Assembly (NCBI GenBank): GCA_949840805.1
Contig: CATKXR010000034.1
Coordinates: forward strand, 1 to 49,895
Direction: 5' to 3'
DNA: 49,895 nt
Origin: an uncultured Lachnospiraceae bacterium
GTDB lineage: Bacteria > Bacillota > Clostridia > Lachnospirales > Lachnospiraceae
Shown: in pieces, positions 43,625 through 49,895 of the stretch
How the letters are laid out: every line of letters starts with the position of its first letter
Numbering within the stretch: the first letter of the stretch is position 1
Notes under the pieces: model-generated
Databases searched by the model: none
What the model was told of the DNA's origin: nothing
The model's input: only the letters and a program-made list of their open reading frames with translations
Program-made: the position numbers and the translations under genes

Positions 43625-44677
43625 GTGGAGAGAAGAAGCAGGAAGCTTTATTCGGAAAGGGAACTGGCAATGTTTTGTATGCAGATATCCCTGTTTTGGA
43701 AGGCGGGAGCGCCGTTGACGGAATGCTTTGAGATCATGGCTGAGGACGCGGCGAGTGAAAAGGAAATGGAAAAATTAAAAAATATTTCATTGGATCTTGA
43801 GAAAGGAGAGCCGTTCTATAAGGTTTTGGAGCAGGCAGGATGCTTTCCGCTCTATTTGGCCAGGATGGCAGAACTGGGACAGAAGACGGGAAATTTAGGG
43901 ACGGTCATGCAGTCTCTCTCCGAATATTACGAAAAAGAAGACAGGATGATAAAAAATATCCGGTCGGCCATATCGTATCCGGTGATGATGATCACCATGC
44001 TTTTGGTGATTTTGCTGGTGCTGTTTACGAAGGTTATCCCTGTATTTGAACAGGTTTATGTCCTGATGGGTGTACGGCCTTTGCCTGTTTTTACGGCAGG
44101 ATTCCGTCTGGGCGGGATTTTTGCCGGTGTGGCCCTGGTCTTGCTTGCCACAGCAGGGCTGACGGTGGCTGGAGCCGCGGCCGTGGCTGACACAGGCGGT
44201 GATTTTGTCCGGCTCCAAAAACTGAAAAATTGGTTGAAAGGTCATGACAAGACGATGCTTGCCATAGCGGGGCAGCGTTTTGCATCCGTGATGGCTATGG
44301 CTTTTTGCAGCGGTATGGAACTGGATGAGGGACTGGAGCTGGCACAAAAGCTGGTGGACAATGAAAAAGCCGCCGCCCGGATCCGGGAATGCTCACGGAA
44401 GCTTCAGGAAGGGGAGGACTTTGGAGAGGCTATGAAGGAGACAGGATTGTTCGGCAGTTTTCACATTCAGATGATTAAGGCCGGGAGGAGGAGCGGGCGC
44501 CTGGCGGAAGTGATGGAGGATATTTCAGAAGATTACAGGCAGCAGGCAGAGGATGCCATGGATCATATGGCGGCCCGGGCGGAACCTGTGCTGGCAGCCG
44601 TGCTGGCGGTTGTGGTAGGATTGATTTTGCTGTCAGTGATGCTTCCTCTGGCAGGAACGCTTGCCCGGATCGGATGA
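43625..44677 (+). CDS. Type II secretion/type IV pilus inner-membrane platform protein (GspF/PilC family)
   Basis: A 350-residue protein with two T2SF repeats, each a helical bundle followed by a membrane helix: FWKAGAPLTECFEIMAEDAA in the first, AFCSGMELDEGLELAQKLVD in the second. Membrane helices are YPVMMITMLLVILLVLFTKV, a middle pair (GGIFAGVALVLLATAGLTVA) and a C-terminal one (LAAVLAVVVGLILLSVMLPL). It forms the base on which the ATPase drives pilin movement. GTG start after GAAGGAGGAAGA. First clear gene of a six-gene group ending with a PilT-like ATPase. Confidence 0.9.
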   Translation: MERRSRKLYSERELAMFCMQISLFWKAGAPLTECFEIMAEDAASEKEMEKLKNISLDLEKGEPFYKVLEQAGCFPLYLARMAELGQKTGNLGTVMQSLSEYYEKEDRMIKNIRSAISYPVMMITMLLVILLVLFTKVIPVFEQVYVLMGVRPLPVFTAGFRLGGIFAGVALVLLATAGLTVAGAAAVADTGGDFVRLQKLKNWLKGHDKTMLAIAGQRFASVMAMAFCSGMELDEGLELAQKLVDNEKAAARIRECSRKLQEGEDFGEAMKETGLFGSFHIQMIKAGRRSGRLAEVMEDISEDYRQQAEDAMDHMAARAEPVLAAVLAVVVGLILLSVMLPLAGTLARIG

Positions 44678-44719
44678 TGAGAAGGAAGAGAAAAATGTGG
44701 TGAGAAGGGAGGAATCTGA

Positions 44720-45088
44720 ATGGACAGGAGACGGAAACGATGGCTGCGGGCCGGATGGAAAAATTCCGTTATGATGTCCGGACTGGCGGCAGGGATATAT
44801 GTGGCGGGTCTGGGACGGATTGAAGGATATATCCGGACGGAAAATGCCAGGATGGTCCAAAACAGCATTACCAGGGCTTGTGTGCAGTGTTATGCCATTG
44901 AAGGCAGGTATCCGCCCAATATCGGATATTTGGAAGAACATTATGGCATTCAGGCGGACAGAGAGAGGTATTATGTGTTTTATGATGGATTTGCCTCTAA
45001 TCTTATGCCGGATATCGTGGTGCTTCCGGCAGACGAGAAAGAAAGGAGGAAAAGCAGATATAAATACACCGAATCATTTGGCAAATAA
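44720..45088 (+). CDS. Pseudopilin-like membrane protein
   Basis: A 122-residue protein with a basic start, one hydrophobic helix (SVMMSGLAAGIYVAGLGRIE) and a periplasm-type domain with CVQCYAIEGRYPPNIGYLEE, a pattern seen in Clostridia pilus clusters. The usual G/FTLxE prepilin cleavage site is not visible, so processing is doubtful. AGGGAGGAATCTGA precedes the ATG. Its last codons (ESFGK) and stop come from an R1 repeat lying at 45070-45107, so the native C-terminus may have been replaced. Confidence 0.75.
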   Translation: MDRRRKRWLRAGWKNSVMMSGLAAGIYVAGLGRIEGYIRTENARMVQNSITRACVQCYAIEGRYPPNIGYLEEHYGIQADRERYYVFYDGFASNLMPDIVVLPADEKERRKSRYKYTESFGK

Positions 45089-45107
45089 GTATGCTCGCGA
45101 GTATAAA
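45070..45107 (+). repeat. R1 repeat copy e (short form) overlapping a gene end
   Basis: GAATCATTTGGCAAATAAGT followed by ATGCTCGCGAGTATAA matches copy d over its right 36 bases. It supplies the C-terminal codons and TAA stop (45086-45088) of the pseudopilin-like gene and sits directly before the next gene. Confidence 0.8.
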
Positions 45108-45114
45108 AGGCAGG

Positions 45115-45572
45115 ATGTGGAAACGCTTTATATGATACTGCTGTTTTTTGCTTTTGTTTCATGCGGCCTCTTTACGGTCTTTGCCGGGGGAAGGGTGTAT
45201 GAAAATATCGGCAGGCGCATAAAAGGGCAGTATACGGATAATGTGGCTCTCTCGTATATTGCCAACAAGGTCCGCCAGGGAGATGAAAAGGATATGGTAA
45301 GAGTGATAAAAACAGGGGATGTTTCCGTGTTGGAACTGGAAGAGGAATGGGACGGAGTGGATTATAAAAGGTGGATTTATTATTATGACGGCAGCATCCG
45401 GGAGCTTTTTGCCCGCCCTGATACAAAACTGGGGCCGGAGGACGGAATTCCGGTTTTGGAATGCAGCGGGCTTTTCCTTAGCCAGGCAGGACGGCTTTTG
45501 ACTGTGGAGACAGGAGGGGAGGAAGGAGGACGGCTGATGTTGTCCTTGAGAAGCGGAGGAGATGGGGAATGA
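45115..45572 (+). CDS. DUF4860-like pilus-cluster protein
   Basis: A protein of about 152 residues with an N-terminal membrane helix (MILLFFAFVSCGLFTVFAGG) and an extracellular domain (ALSYIANKVRQGDE, VLELEEEWDGVDYKRWIYYY, GLFLSQAGRLLTVETGG). The DVETLYM start resembles the DTLFV opening of DUF4860 proteins found in Clostridia pilus operons. The start is uncertain. GTG at 45115 and ATG at 45133 are possible, and an in-frame TTG at 45079 lies inside the R1 repeat. The natural upstream spacing appears disturbed by that repeat. It overlaps the next gene by four bases. Confidence 0.7.
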
Positions 45573-46108
45573 AAAGGCGGGGGAGAAAAGGGAGTCTGTC
45601 TTTGGGTGTTTCACTGATGGAGATAACGGCAGCCGTGTTCTTTTTTATCCTTTGTGCTTCCCAATGTATACTGGCTTTTGCCGTGTCGGAAAAAATAAGC
45701 CGTCATGCGGCGGAACTAAGTAAGGCAGTTGCCGCGGCAGAGACGGCCATAGAGGTATGGAAGGCAGAAGGAGAAGAGGGACTTTTGGAAACGCTCTGTT
45801 TTTCAGAAGGAGCCACGTGGGAGAAAGGCAAAAAGGTGTATTGGGCTGGCCTGGACGGACAGGGAAGGCTGTGCAGGTTGGATGTTTATACATGCCGGGA
45901 GCCTGCATTGCCTGATACGGTGAAGTTTGAAATATATGAGGATACAGACAGGCTGTCAGGAGCGGTCGTCACCGTAAGCCGGAATTCTGATATTTTTTAT
46001 GAAGGTGAGGAACAAAAATTGCTTCTTGTCCGTAAAGAAAATACGATTTTTGTTTTGGAAGCAAAAAATTGCGGAAAAAAAGAAAAACAGGGGGAACCTC
46101 AGGCATGA
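45569..46108 (+). CDS. Prepilin-like protein
   Basis: A 179-residue protein with a basic leader, a short GVSLMEITAAVFFFILCASQ segment that looks like a type IV prepilin N-terminus (Gly before a hydrophobic helix, Glu at +5 or nearby), and a C-terminal domain containing two cysteines (LCRLDVYTCREP). The start overlaps the upstream stop (ATGA). It is probably processed and assembled as a minor pilin, although no prepilin peptidase is encoded here. Confidence 0.75.
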   Translation: MKRRGRKGSLSLGVSLMEITAAVFFFILCASQCILAFAVSEKISRHAAELSKAVAAAETAIEVWKAEGEEGLLETLCFSEGATWEKGKKVYWAGLDGQGRLCRLDVYTCREPALPDTVKFEIYEDTDRLSGAVVTVSRNSDIFYEGEEQKLLLVRKENTIFVLEAKNCGKKEKQGEPQA

Positions 46109-46566
46109 CAGATTATAATATCCGGAATGGAGGGAAATTTGGCAGTTCATCTCTGATGCTGGTTCTGATTGTGCTGTGCCTGACAACATTCGCATTCCTG
46201 TCCTTAGGAAGCGCCAGGGCCAATGAGATTTTAGCCGAAAAAAATGCGGCTGCGGTGCAGGAATATTATCGGGCGGACGGGACAGGCGAGGAGTTTGTGC
46301 AGAGGGTGAACCAGGCTTTGGAGGAAGCGGATGGCATCAACCGCGAGGAGATCCGAAAACAGGCCTTAAAGACTATAGGAGAGGGTTGTCTGGAGGATGT
46401 GGACGGGGTTATGGCAAGGATTCCTATGGCCGGAGGGCAGGTCCTTCAGGTAAGGTTGAAAGTAAACTGGGAGGAAAGGACAGCCGAGGTGTTTTCATGG
46501 AAGGTCTCTCCCTGTGAGGAGGAGAAGCCTGGACATTCTCTGGAGGTGTGGGGCAGGGAGCGATAA
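46105..46566 (+). CDS. Pilus-cluster membrane protein of unknown function
   Basis: A 153-residue protein beginning MTDYNIRNGGKFGSSSLMLV, with one helix (LMLVLIVLCLTTFAFLSLGS) followed by an extracellular region with alternating helices and strands. I chose the ATG at 46105 because CAGGGGGAACCTC precedes it and it overlaps the previous stop; an upstream ATG adds 12 basic residues. The position and topology suggest a minor pilin or PilX-like component. Confidence 0.65.
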   Translation: MTDYNIRNGGKFGSSSLMLVLIVLCLTTFAFLSLGSARANEILAEKNAAAVQEYYRADGTGEEFVQRVNQALEEADGINREEIRKQALKTIGEGCLEDVDGVMARIPMAGGQVLQVRLKVNWEERTAEVFSWKVSPCEEEKPGHSLEVWGRER

Positions 46567-46631
46567 CGCGGCAGGAATGTGCAGTTTTAAGATGCAGTTT
46601 TGCAGTGGGACAGGAAACGAGGAGAAAGATT

Positions 46632-47714
46632 ATGGAAATAGAGAAATTATTGTACACAGCAGTAAACAAGGAGGCGTCAGATATTTTTCTTGTACCAGGC
46701 ATGCCTTTGTCTTACCGGGTGGGAGGGAAGATTGTCAATTATAATGAAAACAAGATATTTCCTCCCCAAATGGATCTGTACATAGAGGAGCTTTACAGGC
46801 TTGCAGGAGAACGTGGCATGTCTCGCGTGCGGGAGAAGGGGGATGATGATTTTTCCATGTCCGTTGCCGGTATGTCCAGATTCCGCGTGAATGTGTTTCG
46901 GCAGAGGAATTCTCTGGCCGCCGTCATCCGGGTGGTTCCTTTTGGGCTTCCGGATTTTGACGCTTTCAATATTCCGGAAAATGTGATGAGGATCGGAGAC
47001 AGGACCAGGGGACTTGTATTAGTGTCAGGCCCGGCGGGAAGCGGCAAGACCACAACGCTTGCGTCCATTATCAATGAGATCAATAAAAGAAGAAGCGTTC
47101 ATGTGATCACTTTGGAGGATCCTATTGAATATATCCACAGGCATAATAAAAGCATAGTGACACAACGGGAGATCGTGACGGACACAGAGAGTTTTGCGGT
47201 GGGGCTGCGGGCCGCGCTCCGCCAGGCTCCTGATGTGATACTGGTGGGGGAGATGAGGGATAAAGAGACGATACAAGTTGCCCTGACGGCCGCGGAAACC
47301 GGCCATCTGGTGCTTTCTACTCTTCATACGGCAGGGGCAGCCAATACGATAGGAAGGATTGTGGACAGCTTTCCGTCAGGGATGCAGTGCCAGATTCGTC
47401 TTCAGCTTTCCATGGTTATGGAAGCGGTGGTTTCCCAGCAGCTTGTCCCAGGGACGGACGGGCGGGAATATCCGGCTTTTGAGATTTTGTTTTTTGATGA
47501 TGGGATCCGGAGCCTGGTCCGGGAAGGGAAGCTCCAGGAAATCAAAAACATGATCCTTTCTTCTCAGGCCCAGGGAATGTCGTCTATGGAAAACAGCCTG
47601 TTAAAGCTGGTGGCAGAGAAAAAAATCACTATGGAGGAAGCGGTTTTTTGCAGTAATAACAGGGAAAGCATGGAAAAAAGGATCAAAAGGCTCGAACTGG
47701 CAGGAAAGCTCTAA
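46632..47714 (+). CDS. PilT-like secretion ATPase
   Basis: A 360-residue ATPase, close to PilT in length and without the N-terminal domains of PilB. An N-terminal PAS-like domain (SDIFLVPGMPLSYRVGGKIV) precedes the RecA-like core. The core has Walker A GPAGSGKTTT (about residue 133), the Asp box ITLEDPIEYIH, Walker B VILVGEMRDKETI and the His box STLHT. In other species PilT powers pilus retraction. Here it is the only ATPase in the operon, so it may also drive extension. Start at 46632 after ACGAGGAGAAAGATT. Confidence 0.9.
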   Translation: MEIEKLLYTAVNKEASDIFLVPGMPLSYRVGGKIVNYNENKIFPPQMDLYIEELYRLAGERGMSRVREKGDDDFSMSVAGMSRFRVNVFRQRNSLAAVIRVVPFGLPDFDAFNIPENVMRIGDRTRGLVLVSGPAGSGKTTTLASIINEINKRRSVHVITLEDPIEYIHRHNKSIVTQREIVTDTESFAVGLRAALRQAPDVILVGEMRDKETIQVALTAAETGHLVLSTLHTAGAANTIGRIVDSFPSGMQCQIRLQLSMVMEAVVSQQLVPGTDGREYPAFEILFFDDGIRSLVREGKLQEIKNMILSSQAQGMSSMENSLLKLVAEKKITMEEAVFCSNNRESMEKRIKRLELAGKL

Positions 47715-47802
47715 ATTGGTTGTCTGTCAAGACTGCACAGAAACAGCGTATGATTTCTGATTTTTCGGATATAGTAAGAAACGAATAAACATATATGGAG
47801 CA

Positions 47803-47899
47803 TTATACTCGCGGGCATACTTATTTGCCAGAGATTCGATATCTTTTATGGTAATATAGGAACTGTGCTGGCAAATCATCTGGCTCACGGGAATAAAAC
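47803..47899 (+). repeat. R1 repeat copy f (long form, uninterrupted)
   Basis: TTATACTCGCGGGCATACTT and ATTTGCCAGAGATTCGATAT open the element; GTAATATAGGAACTGTGCTG and GCAAATCATCTGGCTCACGG close it. It aligns end to end with copy b once the PAL3 insert there is removed. It lies 42 bases upstream of ldh. Confidence 0.75.
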
Positions 47900-47941
47900 A
47901 GTTGCGGAAATTTGGCCGTGGCCGTTCCCAAGGAGGACAAT

Positions 47942-48892
47942 ATGAAAACGGACAAGAGGAAAGTAGTGTTGATCGGAACCGGAATGGTAGGGATGAGTTA
48001 TGCTTACAGCCTGTTAAACCAGAATGTATGTGATGAGCTGGTATTGATTGATATTAACAGGAAACGGGCGGAAGGAGAGGCCATGGATTTGAACCACGGT
48101 CTTGCTTTTTCGGCATCCCACATGAGAATCTATGCAGGTGATTATGAAGACTGCCAGGATGCGGATATTGTAGTGATCTGTGCCGGGGTCGCCCAGAAAG
48201 AGGGGGAATCCAGGCTCAATCTGCTGAAGAGGAATAAAGAGGTGTTTCGTTCCATCGTGAGGCCGGTGACGGAATCCGGATTTAACGGCCTGTTTTTGGT
48301 AGCCACAAATCCTGTAGATGTGATGACCAGGATCACCTATGATCTGTCAGGGTTTAATCCACGGCGGGTCCTGGGGACCGGGACGGCCCTGGATACGGCT
48401 CGCCTGCGTTATCTTTTAGGAGGGTATCTGAAGGTGGATCCGCGCAATATCCATGCTTACGTAATAGGAGAACACGGGGACAGCGAATTTGTTCCCTGGA
48501 GCCAGGCTATGGTCGCCACACGTCCGATCCGGGAAATACCGGAAGTGGAAAATGCTTTTCGGATGGAGGAGCTGACTCGTATTTCCGAAGAAGTCAAGGG
48601 GGCGGCATACAAAATCATTGAGGCCAAAACGGCCACGTATTATGGGATCGGTATGGCGATGACCCGGATCACAAAGGCAATTTTGGGAGATGAAAACAGC
48701 GTGCTTACCGTATCGGCTCTTCTGAGCGGAGAGTATGGGCAGACGGGTGTATTTGCCGGAGTGCCTTGTATCATTAATCAGAACGGGGTTCAGCGGGTGC
48801 TGACATTGAAACTGACGGAGGAAGAACAAAAGCAGATGGAGGCTTCCTGCCAGGTTTTGAGAGAAAGCTTCCATGGGTTGGAAGATTCATAA
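47942..48892 (+). CDS. ldh: L-lactate dehydrogenase
   Basis: A 316-residue NAD-dependent enzyme reducing pyruvate to L-lactate. The Rossmann motif is VVLIGTGMVGMSYAYSLL. The substrate-specificity loop is AGVAQKEGESRLNLLKRN, where Gln rather than Arg selects lactate over malate. LDTARLRYLLG holds the pyruvate-binding Arg, and GEHGDSEFVPWS holds the catalytic His178. I chose the ATG at 47942 after AAGGAGGACAAT. Monocistronic between an R1 repeat and a terminator. Confidence 0.95.
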   Translation: MKTDKRKVVLIGTGMVGMSYAYSLLNQNVCDELVLIDINRKRAEGEAMDLNHGLAFSASHMRIYAGDYEDCQDADIVVICAGVAQKEGESRLNLLKRNKEVFRSIVRPVTESGFNGLFLVATNPVDVMTRITYDLSGFNPRRVLGTGTALDTARLRYLLGGYLKVDPRNIHAYVIGEHGDSEFVPWSQAMVATRPIREIPEVENAFRMEELTRISEEVKGAAYKIIEAKTATYYGIGMAMTRITKAILGDENSVLTVSALLSGEYGQTGVFAGVPCIINQNGVQRVLTLKLTEEEQKQMEASCQVLRESFHGLEDS

Positions 48893-48900
48893 AAAGGAAT

Positions 48901-48930
48901 ACCCTGCAGAGATCCTGCAGGGCATTTTTA
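48901..48930. terminator. Bidirectional terminator between ldh and the DUF4397 gene
   Basis: CCCTGCAG (48902-48909) pairs with CTGCAGGG (48915-48922). ATTTTTAA follows on the plus strand; on the minus strand the hairpin is followed by TATTCCTTTTTATG. Confidence 0.85.
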
Positions 48931-48939
48931 ATGAGATTT

Positions 48940-49895
48940 TTAATCTTCTACCGTCAGTACACGCAATCCTCCGCTGGACCAGGTGTTGCCAATGACATAG
49001 GAGGTATAATTCCTTCCGGCAGAAATATTGACAGAGAAGGATACCTGTGGCTGACGGATGCTGGTTCCTGTGGCGACGGCTCCAATTACGATTATAGGCA
49101 GTTCGCGGATAAAAGTAAAATTGTTGGATTCGACAACATTGAACTGGTAGGAGCCGGCTACTGCCTGTTTGTAGGTCGTGACATTCTGGAAGCCGACGCC
49201 CCGGAAAACCACTTCGCCGCCGTTAAGCAGAAGGTCAAAGGTAGAGCCGTTGTAGGACATATTGGCAAAGCGGTAGCAGCCGGAACCGGCGGGCAGATTT
49301 GTGCAGCCGGTATCTACAACGCGGATCATTTCCAGTCCGCCGGAGGCGGAGTCCGTCAATACCATAGTCACTTTCTCGTTTGCCACAAAGGGGAAGGTCT
49401 GCTGCAGCAGGATGCTCCGCATACCGGAGGCGCGGCGTACCGTGACCGTGTGGAATCCGTCGCTGATCCAGTCATAGCCAGTGACAGAGCCGAATCGGGA
49501 ATTCATGGCATAGCTGGTACTGTCAATGGAAATATTTACGGCAAAATTATTGGTGGAAGCGTTTAAAAACCGGACCTGCCCGAACTGCCGTGAGGATATG
49601 GGTGGACAGTTGGGAGCAGAGGGGCAGATGGGAGTCCAGGTTATGCCGCCGTTTCCAGGGTAGAAAGGACCATTGCCCGGGTAGGCAGGCCCGCCTTCGC
49701 CGGGGTTGGGAAGAGGGATGACCGGTTCATGGCCGTTGGAATCATTGCCCGGGTAGGCAGGCCCGCCCTCGCCGGGGTTGGGAAGAGGGATGACCGGTTC
49801 ATGGCCGTTGGAATCATTGCCCGGGTAGGCAGGCCCGCCCTCGCCGGGGTTGGGAAGAGGGATGACCGGTTCATTACCATTGGAATCATTGCCCG
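48940..49895 (-). CDS. DUF4397-domain surface protein with Pro/Gly-rich repeats (5' end outside window)
   Basis: The open frame runs on the minus strand from beyond 49895 to TAA at 48942-48940, 318 codons in view. The first part is a low-complexity region with 24-residue repeats (PGNDSNGHEPVIPLPNPGEG and GPAY). A cysteine-containing linker (PICPSAPNCPPI) follows, then two DUF4397-like beta-sandwich halves (VRFLNASTNNFAVNISID, SRFGSVTGYDWISDGFHTVT, SCYRFANMSYNGSTFDLLLN). An ATG at 49506 would give only the last 188 residues and splits the domain, so I reject it as the start. Probably exported; the N-terminus is not visible. Confidence 0.85.
   Translation of the reverse strand, partial: GNDSNGNEPVIPLPNPGEGGPAYPGNDSNGHEPVIPLPNPGEGGPAYPGNDSNGHEPVIPLPNPGEGGPAYPGNGPFYPGNGGITWTPICPSAPNCPPISSRQFGQVRFLNASTNNFAVNISIDSTSYAMNSRFGSVTGYDWISDGFHTVTVRRASGMRSILLQQTFPFVANEKVTMVLTDSASGGLEMIRVVDTGCTNLPAGSGCYRFANMSYNGSTFDLLLNGGEVVFRGVGFQNVTTYKQAVAGSYQFNVVESNNFTFIRELPIIVIGAVATGTSIRQPQVSFSVNISAGRNYTSYVIGNTWSSGGLRVLTVED
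49679..49894 (-). repeat. 72-bp tandem repeats in the DUF4397 gene
   Basis: Three consecutive 72-base units (49679-49750, 49751-49822, 49823-49894) are almost identical at the DNA level and encode 24 residues each. They reach the window edge, so there may be more. Near identity suggests recent expansion or frequent copy-number change. Confidence 0.9.

Noticed and set aside
49501..49506. ATG at 49506 as start of the DUF4397 gene
   Set aside because: The frame continues upstream with conserved domain sequence and in-frame repeats to the window edge.

Overview
The window reads as a chromosome segment of a gut-type Lachnospiraceae (Clostridia), perhaps in the Hungatella/Enterocloster/Lachnoclostridium range. 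The evidence is roughly 50% GC, strong AGGAGG ribosome binding sites, a T-box in front of pheST, the Clostridia order ispF-cysS-mrnC-rlmB, YesMN-type two-component control of sugar ABC importers, and a C-terminal fragment of a spore-maturation gene (spmA). The genus is inference; no rRNA gene is present.

Layout. 1-260: the last codons of a large serine recombinase and, facing it, a 26-codon start of another, so the right edge of an integrated element probably lies here. 259-4840: a LacI-family repressor, a triple operator, and a three-gene sugar ABC importer (lipoprotein plus two permeases, no ATPase). 5110-11868: branched-chain amino acid genes ilvN and ilvC, a secreted cell-wall-binding-repeat protein, and two paralogous LeuD/LeuC-like hydro-lyase pairs that both depart from the usual LeuC cysteine signature. 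11886-15890: promoter, phenylalanine T-box, pheS, pheT. 16046-18526: PfkB sugar kinase, SpoU-family RNA methyltransferase, tRNA-Arg(ACG). 18527-23490: a worn, partly AT-rich region with a MATE exporter behind a structured leader, remnants of a transposase, spmA, an M20 peptidase and a possible restriction-type nuclease, and an intact PIN-domain/small-protein pair. 23620-36992: a glycosaminoglycan/uronide locus with beta-glucuronidase, YesN-type regulator, YesM-type kinase, a second ABC importer, GH88 unsaturated glucuronyl hydrolase and a heparinase II/III-like lyase. Oligosaccharides would be imported by the ABC system, cut by the signal-less lyase, and the ends removed by GH88 and beta-glucuronidase. 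37362-42570: PAP2 membrane phosphatase, diacylglycerol-kinase-like lipid kinase, ispF, cysS, mrnC, rlmB. 42683-47714: secreted transglutaminase-like protein and a compact type IV pilus/type II secretion-like operon whose only ATPase is PilT-like. 47942-49895: L-lactate dehydrogenase and a convergent DUF4397 surface protein with 72-bp tandem repeats that runs off the window.

The most striking feature is intergenic. At least five families of palindromic or repeated non-coding elements are present and several are nested: a 156-bp fully palindromic MITE (two copies, 3-bp TTA/TAA target duplications, paired changes in opposite arms) sits inside a larger palindromic element in one copy and exactly at a stop codon in the other; a 24-bp-armed palindrome sits in the sister copy of that larger element; a 135-bp palindrome sits inside one member of a REP-like family found just upstream of six genes; and a 105-bp two-hairpin tandem repeat precedes the lipid-kinase gene. 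All repeat families were found by eye, so copy numbers are minima.
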